Program-made: the position numbers and the translations under genes
DNA from: Phoronis australis
Taxonomy: Eukaryota; Phoronida; Phoronidae
Assembly: GCA_002633005.1 (NCBI GenBank)
Contig: NMRA01000200.1
Location: 468,527 to 532,526, forward strand
DNA length: 64,000 nucleotides
Reading direction: 5' to 3'
The notes under the pieces: model-generated
The model's database searches: none
Told to the model about the DNA's origin: nothing
What the model saw: the letters and a program-made list of their open reading frames with translations, nothing else
Shown: piece by piece, positions 46,701 through 58,700 of the stretch
Position numbering within the stretch: position 1 is the stretch's first letter
How the letters are laid out: each line of letters starts with the position of its first letter

Positions 46701-49700
46701 GACACAGAATTGCTTTGGAAACGTCTAAAACAAGAATGATGTGTTGTGTAGAACAGGACCAGGCAGATGGTGTCACAACCAGGAAGCTACCTGGCTCACA
46801 ATCCATTCACATATGAACAAAAATTTTGAAGACAATCAGCAGCAATTTTAACAAGACTGTGAATTAAAATAAGCCTAGTCCATACACTTTTGCTAAGCAT
46901 CAGCACGTGACCAGCTAGGGAGAGTGAGGATGAGTCTTATCTGCTTACCCGGTAGCTACAGTCGAGGCAGTGGTAGTGGTCTTTGTAGTTCATATCTTGA
47001 CAGTGAGTGCCTCCACAATCGTGGTGGCTGGAGAATCTGGAAACATAGAAGAATCATTCAGCAGCTTTTATCTGAGCACTTGGAAGAGAATCACTCACCC
47101 AGTGAAATTAAACAGTGCAGACGTCACCACTTGTAAAACACGTGATATCAAACACTGCAGAATCATTCAGTGCAGACGTCACAAGAACACTTGTATAACA
47201 CTTGAGATCAACCACAACACAAGCATTCACAGCAATCATCAATAGAGCGCCTGCAAACATGCTATATCACAACATTTAATGCATTTATCAATATACAGCA
47301 CTAGCACAATTTTGATATCAGAGCACTAACATTCAATTTAGTCATAACTAAAACACCATGTAAAACACATATCAAACACAGAGGAATAATTCATTGGAGT
47401 CATAACTGAAACACTTGTATAACACCTGATGTGAAATACAGTAGATTATGTCGTCATCTTTAGAGCACTTGTAAAACAGCCGATATCAAACGTACCAAAA
47501 ACACATCCTGCAGTAATCACTGGAACACTGTCTTGTAAAACACCAGACACACATACTACAAACATACGCAACACTCAACGCTAAAATACTTGAAACATAT
47601 CTAATACTAAATATACAGTCACTCCATCCCTTACTAGAACTCTTGTAAAACAACTGATACTAAACACATCAGAAGCATTCTTTGAAGTAATCGCCAGAAC
47701 ATTTGCAAAAGATGCAATATCGTTAGACTAGCTGTGTGTCACAAATGATATCAAACACAGCAGAATGAATGACAGTAGCCATAACCAGAACATTCAGTTG
47801 GACATCATCAAATACACATTTGATTACCTGGCCACATGTAAAGTGCTAATACCTGGCCACATGTAAAGTACTACTACCTGGCCACATGTAAAGTACCACT
47901 ACCTGGCCATATGTAAAGCACAACTACCTGGCCACATGTAAAGTACTATTACCTGGCCACATGTGAAGTGCTACTAACCGTTTCATGTATTTGGTATAAC
48001 CAGGAGAGTCTCCTGGTGAGGCATGACGTCCTAATGGGGTCTTTTTTGACTCAGGAGTGACCAAATGCTTGTTCTTTGTTGATCCTTGAAATAATAGAAA
48101 CAAAGAACAACTTTACTGTCTTGCAGACATTATTATGCTAACATATAAGAGACAATAAAAATACTAAGGTTGACAACAGAGCAAGAGTAAATAAATACGT
48201 CAGGAAGAATTGGAAATCCGTGAAACTAACGAAAGTAAAAAATCATAAAAGAAGTACCATACATGTGATTAACATGCCACAGCCCATCAAGAAGGCGATA
48301 AAAAGGAAAATAGACTTGACGACCATGTCAAGATTCCGGGTTGCCACAAAGCACATGCCACACTGGCATACTCTATACCTCAATAACCACAAAAATATCA
48401 AATTGTGCAAATATCATTTCATGTTAACACAAAAATGTTTTTCTGCGTGAATTACATGTCCAGCAAGGGTGTTATGACTAAGAAAGCTTGAAGGTTTTGA
48501 GATACTTTGAATTTGAACAAAATACCAAAAGTGTCATTGCTGACAGCAAGTCAAAACAATTAGCAGTATGCACGAATTGTAAGACCTTGCTAAGAATGCA
48601 AAAGAACTTATAACCTCATTCCAAGGTTCTGCTAAAAATTCTCACAAATGTTTTTCTAGTAGTTTCAAATGATTCACATTTCATCATTTCTAAAATGCAA
48701 GTGCCATTGAACAAGACACTGACTTCTGACAATTCTAGCTTTCTCAAAGTCCACTCGTAAGTTCAGAATGAGAAATGCTTAGTAGCTGCCAAGAAACATA
48801 AATGAATCCGTTCAAGTACAAAATGCTGTTCATAGTTAAAACATGCCTTTGGCACTTGCGACTACACGCAAAACAAATGCTAAGTTCGCATGAATGGCAA
48901 AAAAACACCCGCAGTTTTCAGTGGTGAAAATGCTAGTGTTTTAGCCAAATAGATGTGATGTCTGCGCAGGGGAAGTTTTCTTCAGCAGTGTTTTGTTTCC
49001 TCACACACCCAATTGCTTATAAAGCAGAACTTGATGTTAAGATACATTTCCTAACTATAATAAAGGCAAAAGCCTCTTTCCCCTGCGTGTGTCGTCTGAA
49101 GTCACAGAAAGGGTATAGAAAACACCAGCAACAAACCTGCAGCAAAAGTGACTTGCAACCATTCACACTAGCGTTTCTACTACTAGCCAAAGAGCTTGAC
49201 TAAACATTAGTATTTTAACAGTTCATGAACAAGGTAAAGGACAAAAATATGCGCAGCGAACTGTTCAAGCATAGTGTATATAATAGCGGATTTGCAGCGC
49301 AAACGAACTACGCATTGCGCATGTGCGAGTTACTTCCTGCGCGAAGGCTCATGGGATAGCTTGTGGTCAGGCCGTGTCTTGAGCAGGCTGGATAGTGTGT
49401 GCATTTGGAGTGATTTGCAAACTAAAAACCATGATTCATTTTTTTGCTTTATAATACCAAGCAAGTCCTCTCTCTCGTTTGTAAACACAGCGTAGCTATG
49501 ATCAGTGACCGTGTGACCGAGGGCACGACTGTCGTCATGTTCAGTATTGGGGCTATCGGCGTTGTTTTCGAAATCTCCTCCGGTTTTAGACAAGTTGAGA
49601 GTTCTTGGGTTGCTTAACTTTTGTAGCTTTCGCCGTGGATATGCTAGAGACGTTAATTTTAAGAGGAAACTCCGTCAGAATGTTGTTCTCATACGTCTTT

Positions 49701-52700
49701 TTTCCACCAGGAAAATGTTCGCTGCACACACGATGGCCCCTAGGCAATTACATCGCACTGGATGCTGCGGCCATTCATTGGCGATAGTACATCCTCACAA
49801 AAAGTTACTCATTTCAAAATACAGCAAATAAAATCAAATGAACCATACATATAGGAACACGGAGTTATAATTAACACATACCACGACTCTGGATACAATT
49901 TATTCAGCAAAACTTGAACAAATCGATGAAAATCTGTCGCGGTTTGCTCGAGTTTCTCTCAGTTACCGCGGGTGCCATTTTGAGGAAGTTACGTGAAATT
50001 ACGCATGTTGACGAATAAAAAGTCCAAGGGACACACATCTTACAAGTTTCACCCGATACCTTCTCATGCTATTTTGGTGTCGCGCGCTAGCGTCACGCGC
50101 TTCGCTCAGTCTCGCGCTAACCCGCTTTGCCTCACTCACGTGATTCAGTTGACGTGCTTTGTGGTTATCGCGCACACGGTGATAAAATTAACGGCAGCCA
50201 AAAAAGTGAAGTTGTAATTTTTCGCCAAAGTCAACTTAATTCTCACAAATAAGCTTCATCAAAGATATGTATAGAAGTAGAAAGGACCAATGATGAAAGT
50301 AAGCGTTTTTTTTAATGATAGTTTTAAGTGTAGAATGTATTTTTGACGAGGTGGAAACTCGAAATCGGTAACACAAATCCGGTCACGACCCATTTGAAAT
50401 ACACTGAAGTAATGAAATGAGTACAGAAAGCGAATGGAAGTATTGTAGCCCCTAGATGGCCCCGCGTTGGTTTGAATGCGCTAAATCTCCCCTTACTCCC
50501 AGCTCTCCTAATGTTGTTTATCCATTTTTCACGAAATTCTTGGCTTGCAGGGAACTCATAAAATTCAGATATTTTATCTCTCTTGTTGTTTTTGAAGCAG
50601 CCAGGAACACAACAAGTGTATCCGCCGTAAGTTTTCTTCGCGTTCACCGCTTATTATGCTTGTTACTATGGCCGCTTTCGGAATCCTGACCACAGCACCC
50701 ACAATGCACCATTTTAACCTAATTTCAATATGGCGTCGCTGCAAATCCGCTATTGTGTTGCTGCACTGTGCTTCCTGAAATGGTTAACTCATTACCCACT
50801 TTTTTATCATTTAACACCACGAGAACAGACAACAGTTCATAAGCATTGGGTTCATGGGCTACAGGCCTCATCTGATCTGAATGCATGTATTTCGAAAGGC
50901 AGGGACATTGTTTCATACTTTCTCAATATACCCTCAGATTCTTTAAGCAAGTCAGCTACCTTGTAAAATTCACCAATATACATTCACATTCTTCACACAG
51001 ACAAAACCGGATGCATAAAAAAGTGATCTATGATTGCTCACCAGACTTTGGAGACTTGTTCTGTGGAGAGGATGTAACGGTGGCTGATGAAGACATACTT
51101 TCATGGCCAGATGGTAACAGAACTGGTGGGTTTCCAATCACAGAACCTAAAGTGTGAATAATTAAACATCACAATAGTAAGAAAAGAGTTCATTGCTGGA
51201 GATCTTGGCTACCTCAACATCAGTAACCACAACAGTAAAATATCAACAATTTCGGAAGAAAAGTATTGTCAAATTTGACGTTCTAAAAGTAATTTTTGTG
51301 AATCCCCACATCTCTTTGGAAATATTGCATGACATTACCTACAACATAAAGTTTGCAAATTGCAAAGCATTTATTTGGTGCTAGATGCTATGGTACTTAC
51401 AATACAGGGAAAATACAAGAAAATAAAATATCACTTTTCTACCATATTGCAACTTTGTAACACAGTGAAAACTTTCCATTTTAAATACAAAATGATGGAA
51501 AATTGGAATTTTAATTTGCCAAAATTTCTCAATAAGAATAAGTACCGATTTAACGGCCATCTTTAGCCAAACCCTACGTTTCCAAAACTTCACACTTAAA
51601 TGCCCACATTCGGCTGAGCACCTGCCCCTAATTTCTACGATGGAGACTTTCTTAAAAATGCCAGTTCCTTTGTTAATCACCGGCTCAACAGAATTTTAGC
51701 TCAAAAACATATCTAACTCGCTTAACCTTTGTGTAACAAACAGTCAGTATTTCTAAGTTACCAACCGTTGAAAAATATTTTTTTTCTTGGTCATAACCTA
51801 GAGAGATTACCACAAACAAAAAATATTGAATTTCACGATTTAAGCAGTTCCAACCAGGGGCACGAGTGCTTAAATGCATATGAGAACAAGTTGTGTCCAT
51901 TGTTAAAGTTAAACAAAAGAGCTTTTGAACTTATTATCAAGAAATAATGTGAAAATTTGAAAATAAAAATTGGTGTTAATGTACGTCATGGGTGAAAGTG
52001 ACCTATTTTTAAAATTTGGTACAAAGTAATTAATGTTTTACTGCCCAAACCATGGGTGCACCCAGGGAGGGTTCGGGGGGCATGAACGAGGCCATTAGTT
52101 TGGCGAATTGGGCAAAAAGCTCCGCCTCAGTGAAACAAAAAGTCCGAGTAAACGAGGCAAAAGTCCTCAGGAATTCGGCGCGGATGCACGATTGGCAGGC
52201 CTGAACCTAGTGGCCCAGTTTTTTTAGTCCTCGTCGATTGTTTCAGGAAAAGGTCCGCATATCAAAAAATTCGGGCCCCCCTATATTTTAGGCTGGGTGC
52301 GCGCATGCAAACTGGAGAATTTTTACCATACATCCTAGTGACACACTTGAAAACAAGGAAATATCGTAAAATCACATGAGAGTGAATACCCCACTTTTAT
52401 TGCACTGCAAATATGTAACTAGTCTCTCATTTTATCCACACATATTCATTTATTCAAACTATGACATTGTGTTTTTTTGAAAAAAAAATCAAACAGGTTC
52501 AGCTGAAACCATTCAATGATCATTTGAAGGGCAGGCCATTTTAGCCGCTTAGCTAAGGTGACTTCACTGGGAGACCTCATATTTACTCAAAACACAGAAC
52601 CTTGTGACACAATGTAAACATGCAAGAGCCTGTGTATTTGTCCCAGAAACAGTGGTTTTGAATCACCAAATATAAAGTTATTTTCTGGCCAGAATTCTTT

Positions 52701-55700
52701 AAACTATGCCATTTCACTGAAAAGACAGGAATGAAAATACAATCTTCAGTTTTTATGGGTAGATTATTAGCAAGTCTGAAAAATAGGGCATAGCAATAAA
52801 ACAGACTCTCCTACATGTGCCAAATCTCTAGAACATCAAATTTACATGACTCAACACAGTTAGTGAGTTGACATACATGACTAAGGTCAGACTGTCTCTA
52901 GATCATGTTAACCTTTCATTCATATTATTTCATAACACCTTCTCAAATCAATTTCAAACAATGAAAAGGTCCTACTCCAAAAACTATGCCTAGGGCAGTG
53001 TTTGTCAGAGGGACAACTTTAAAGTCGCACCAGATGAAGGGGTAAACAGTTGCATTTCACGAGGTAGTGTCAACAAATTAAGATTTCGTAGGACACTAAA
53101 AAAATGTCAAATTTTGGCCAACATCGTTCCTCAGAAATAGCTGATCAGATTCATATGAAACTTAGGTATTGTTTTAAATTGTTAAACTTTTGCATGAGAG
53201 GCTACAAAATACAAGTGATATGATTTTCATGAAAAAAATTAAGTTAAATACAACAAACAAAACAATAATTTAGAAAACTGTAACAGGGTTTTTGAAACTT
53301 TGTTTTGAACATGTATTGGTGCATGCTATTGATCCTGTTGCTTTGCTATGAATGTTCCTTTGTTTGCTAAATTTTCCACGACCAAATTCATGGCAGATTG
53401 GTACAAAGTCAAAAAACAAATTTTACAAAATTTTTACTTTCACAATATATACGACGCCATCTTTATGAAACAGCATACTTACAGCTGCATTTTGTCCTGT
53501 TAAGTAGGCTAAAAAATGTTTTAATGTTAGGTTCAATAAAAAACTGCAAGCATTGAAAAAGTGGAAAAAATAGATGTCTGTACCTGAGAATTACACACAA
53601 ACCATTTACAAGAGGCAAACATGAACTAAGAGCAGAGAGTAACATTTGCCGCCCCGACAAAACGACAGCTGATCTGTGGAGTGCGCAAAGGAAATTTTGT
53701 CATGCGACTCACCTATTTTGAAATAGAATCTCTCAAGCCACTGTTTCACTATTTTTGAATTTCAGGGTCAATCAACCCAAATCAATGACTTTTCGAAGCA
53801 TTAATAAAAAACAAGCCCTATCATGGTAAGGACAATTTTGAAACCCATTTTATAAGTGCTGTTATGTATTTTTACTTAATCAAAGGAAATGCAGTTTTAA
53901 CTAAGAAAGCTTGAGAAATGTGAGAAAACTCCAGATCATTATACATTGACTTGACCTAAGTGGATTTAAATCCATGGAAAGACATCCTCAGCACTTTTCA
54001 TTTTCAACCTTTCCTTGTCTATATCTGTTTTCAAACAGTTGATAAAACAAAAGTACAAACAAAATCAATTCCATTTGCCAAGAGCACCAAAATCAATTGA
54101 TTATATCATTATGTCTCCAACACTTTCTCTGGGTTCTTATATTAAATGCTGTTTGATTACTGCTGATTAAAATTACAATTAAAATTCACATTCTAACAAC
54201 AATTTTTATCAACTATAAATGGTCTACAAATGAATGTGTCAAAAAACCTTGAAATATCTGTGGTTATGAAAGGCAAGCAGTTTTATTCAATAAACCTGAA
54301 CAGGCGCATAACAATTTGAATGGCACATTCAACATTAACCTAGCAGTATATTCAGGGTTAACCATGGCAATGAATAAACAATCTTGACAGAAACTGCAGT
54401 GGAAATGGTTATGAAAAGAAAAGAGACTTGGCACAAAATGCCTTTCATACACTTCAGTATTTGCTCAAAACTGAGGTTTTATTACCACATTATTCTGTTA
54501 TTTAATGCCAGGACAGTTACCATTACCCATGCTCTCACAGGTTTACACAAAGGCCCAGACATTTCTGGGCTTAACAAAGCCAGAAATAAAAATAGCCGGT
54601 AAAGAAAAGAAAACAGGTTTGATTTAACAGAAACCATGGCAAAGACAGTCAGACTGAGGCTCCATTTTGAATAAAGCATGTTTGAACAGTGAAGTAAAGC
54701 CCCTGAATATGGACTTTATGACAATATACAGGCACAGTGAACTCCTTGTTGGTTAGCTGATAACTGGTCTCAGTTTAGAACAGGAGGTAAAAGCACGGAA
54801 TGTACCACAATAGACAGAGAGGAAATGTTTCCTCAAAGGCAGCAAATTCTGACGCTAATGAAGTTAAAAACTTCAAAGTTTATATCAAAGATATTTTGGA
54901 ATAAGATTAGTCATGATTTATCAATGATGTACTTGGAGTATGACCTAAAAGTTGTATTTTGTTCTTATCAGTGGTAACTTTGTCCCTATGGAGACACAAA
55001 TATCTCAAATAATGTCTACTCGTTATACACAGAGAGAAATTTAATTGGAATTTACCTTTGGGTAATTCTTGAAGCTTGGCAACACTTTCCACGAATTTCT
55101 GATAGTTGTTAAACTCTTGTTTAACTTTGCCCTTTTGTGCAGGAGATGAGCGCTCTAGAATCTTTCTCGATGAGAAGTTTTGCAATGGTACACTTTTCGT
55201 GATTGCTTCAGCCTGATTGTCGAGCCCATAGATACTGAGCAGTTCATTCATCGTATCCTCTGCATAGCCCTTCAATACACTAGCATCAGCAGAACTAGCC
55301 AACTCTTTCTTAGGGCCATCCTTTGATACAGTAGCCTCAGCTGAACTGCCCACCTCACTCGCATCTCCACCTTGTTTCTTGGACCCTACAATGCCACCTG
55401 CTGGTTCCTTGATGTCGCCTTGAACAGTTGGGTTACCTTCTGAAGCAGGTACACTCACAGGGGAATGTTTATCGAGTTTTTGACCTTGAGCACTCCCGTT
55501 GGTGGACACTGGATGGTTGGGGGACTCTTGCAGACAGTCTTCAAGGTCATCTCCATTTTGGTTGATGTAAGGGCTGAAATCCACATCACGGTTGTTGATT
55601 TCATACTCCGAAATATCATCTTTATCGAATCCAACATCAGCTACTACCGCAAGATTGTGAATACTACGTGGCTTGGAACTCTTTCTCTTCCGCCTACAAG

Positions 55701-58700
55701 AGACATCTGCATTATCGTCCCCATGTGACTTCCCCTCCTTGCCCTTAGGAGTGTTGGCAGGTGGAAATGGTTCCTTCTCACCATTTTGGTGGACTAATGT
55801 TTGCAAACGTGCACATATTGCATCCAGTTTGTTCACTCCCTTCTGCATTGTTTGCATCTCCCTCAGTGTACTCATCAAACATGCCTGAAACACAAGTTAC
55901 CAAGTTTAAAGACAAGAACGTTTAGTTAACTACAGACTTCAAGCATGTTATACTTTCTGTTCACACCCAATACTTACATGGACTGCATTTGCAGGCCTCC
56001 AACATTAATTAATCAGTTTTGATGTAAAATGCTAAAAACATAGGCATAGTATAATCAAATCAGTTGCTATCAGCAGTTAACACAGGGCAAAGTACACCCA
56101 AGTCTTATCATCAAGTGTGAAATTTAGCAAAATAAAACGATAAAATTCTCATGAAAACAGGAAGATGGTAACTAGCAAAACTTGTACATTTATAGCCACA
56201 TCCTTTCAGTAAATGGGTAAGTTGATAGCAACAGGATGTGCTTCTCACATTTACTAACAAAAAGCCAAAAACTGAAAACTGACAATTATGTGGTCTGTAG
56301 CCAGACAGCGATAGAGCAAATACACACAAAGCAGATTCAGCTGCAATTTGACACAAAGAGGAAAATACCAAGCATTATGCAGTTCTAACAATATCCAACC
56401 AAGAAAATGCCATGAAATGAAATTCCTGATTGCTCTTCTGCTGCTAGCTGGCAACAGTCCTCGTCAGAATGCAGCATTATGACATTTTTTCTGGACAGTT
56501 TTTATGACTAAGGCTACAAAAATGTCCCCATCACTGGACAATCAAGAATCTAATGATGATCTCCAAGCAGTGAGATACAAATATTAGTACTAACTGACAC
56601 TACCTTATGTTAGTAAAATGAATTATACAGAAGAGCATTAATAAAATATTCAAAAACAGGATTAATAAAATATGCTCACAAAATCGGAGACAGTTACTCT
56701 TGACAAGATACCCATTTTAAGAAAAAATTATTAACAAGAAATTTCTATTTACTGCTCAAATGGAGGGTCAAAAACATAGAAACTACTTCCATTTTGGACA
56801 TTCCAAAAAGTCCACATGACGCCCTGCCGAAAATATTCATCAACATGGTTTGAAACTCTAGTAATCTTGAAAACCCAGACATTTCTAAAGCTCTCAATAC
56901 AAAAAAAATAAATTTCGAAATAAATATTGTTTACTTAATTCATTTATGATGACCATATCACTAAGTGAATAATGATGTCAGAATATATAATTACACTAAC
57001 CCATAAACCACCAATGAAAAATTCCTCAAACGTGATAATTGAACACTGTTTTACCCACACAGTACGCTATAAACCATTAAATAACAGCAGCTCAATTAGC
57101 CATATTGATCAAACTAAACTTCACATGCAGCTATTGCTAATAACAATCAATGCCACCATATCGTCTGAACACTAAAACAAAAAAACTAAAACCACCCTGT
57201 TTCTTTTAATTCAGGAGACAATTATCAATTTGGGTCAACCTGCCTATCAATTACTAATAAATTCTGTATTAAGGTTTTGACATTCAAAAGTTTTCCAAAG
57301 CTCACACACAGTTATAGTTTCTAAAAATGTGTAAGGCAACTAAAAATATACTTATTATTCAGTTTTAGTACTTATATTCTCACTGTGCCTTTCGAATGTC
57401 ATGTAAGTACCACAAACATATTTATCCCAGGAAATAACGTCTTATGTGATAAAGTAATGGGACTTAAAAACAGTTTTGTACTCATGCACTATTTTTAATA
57501 TTTTACCACATGCACTTAGAGAATAAATGACTTATTAGACATTTTTATGATAGTTAAGAAATAATCATGAAAAAATATTTCAGTAAGTTTTATTATCGAT
57601 TTGCAAGAAATTTATGTATAGTACATTAACATTGAACCTTATTTTGTTACTGTTTCATGACTTTAAATAGATTGTCTTAAAATGAAACTAAAGTTGATCA
57701 ACACTTAAAACCAATATTTTAAAAAAATCAATATATGGAGTTCATCTGGTTAGAATTCAGGGATCTGCTAAATCCTGGTTGCGAGTAAAAACCAGCCTGG
57801 CTGTGCTTGACAAGAATGTCTATAAATAATGGACGCATACCTAGGCTATTCACAGTGCCTGCGCTTGTGACTGAGTCTACTGAAATGTTGCCATAGCAAC
57901 TTAATGTTCAATAAATTTCCAATAACGCAATCAATAAAACTCAAAGCACTGTTGTTTCTGAACACAGGAACTTTAATGATTATTTGAATAAGTTATGACT
58001 TGGAATGTCAAAGGATATGGTATAGACAAGACAAAACCCAAGAACCAGAAGAGTGCTTTATCTCCATGGTGACTGAACAAATACAAATAGGTGTACCTTA
58101 TTAAACTTCAGGCAATCAACACAACACAGGATTAAGTAGCCATAGCAACAACTGTTAACTTGTGCAAACCAAGGTGTACACCAGCTACACAGAGTAACAA
58201 GTTGCCTATTACTTGTTATCCAAATACAAAATAACATAAAAGTACCGAAAAGCAGTGTACACATGATAAAAACAAAATACGGACATAAACACAGTGAACT
58301 GCCTTGAAAAAAAAACACAAGATGAAACTTCAACACACCTAACAAAAACTGCTAAATGATCAAACTTCATATTCTCCCAACAAGAACCTATGCCTGGGAC
58401 AAATAATGACAAGTTTTTGACATTTTAATGATTAGGTGTGTGGGACGCTTACATGAAATACACAAATATATAATAAACCAGAAAATGATGCATATACATG
58501 TACAGTATAATACCGCACAAAAATATGATGACTGAAAGACCGGCGCGAAAGAAAAGCCAAAATGTCCATTTTTGACAAAAACATGGGAAATATGAATGGG
58601 ACACGAACAGGGTGAAGTCCAAGAAAAAACTCCAAATTTTAAGACGAATAAATCTTCTAAATTCACAACAAGAAACATATATTTGACAACCGAGGCCCTC

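Noticed and set aside
47826-47978. Regular short direct repeats resembling a CRISPR array
   Set aside because: Units are contiguous with no spacers and the locus is an animal intron; this is a minisatellite.
49330-49593. Minus-strand [18 protein letters not shown]... as an alternative castor first exon
   Set aside because: It has an ATG but only weak donors and no phase-compatible link to the next castor exon that I can support.
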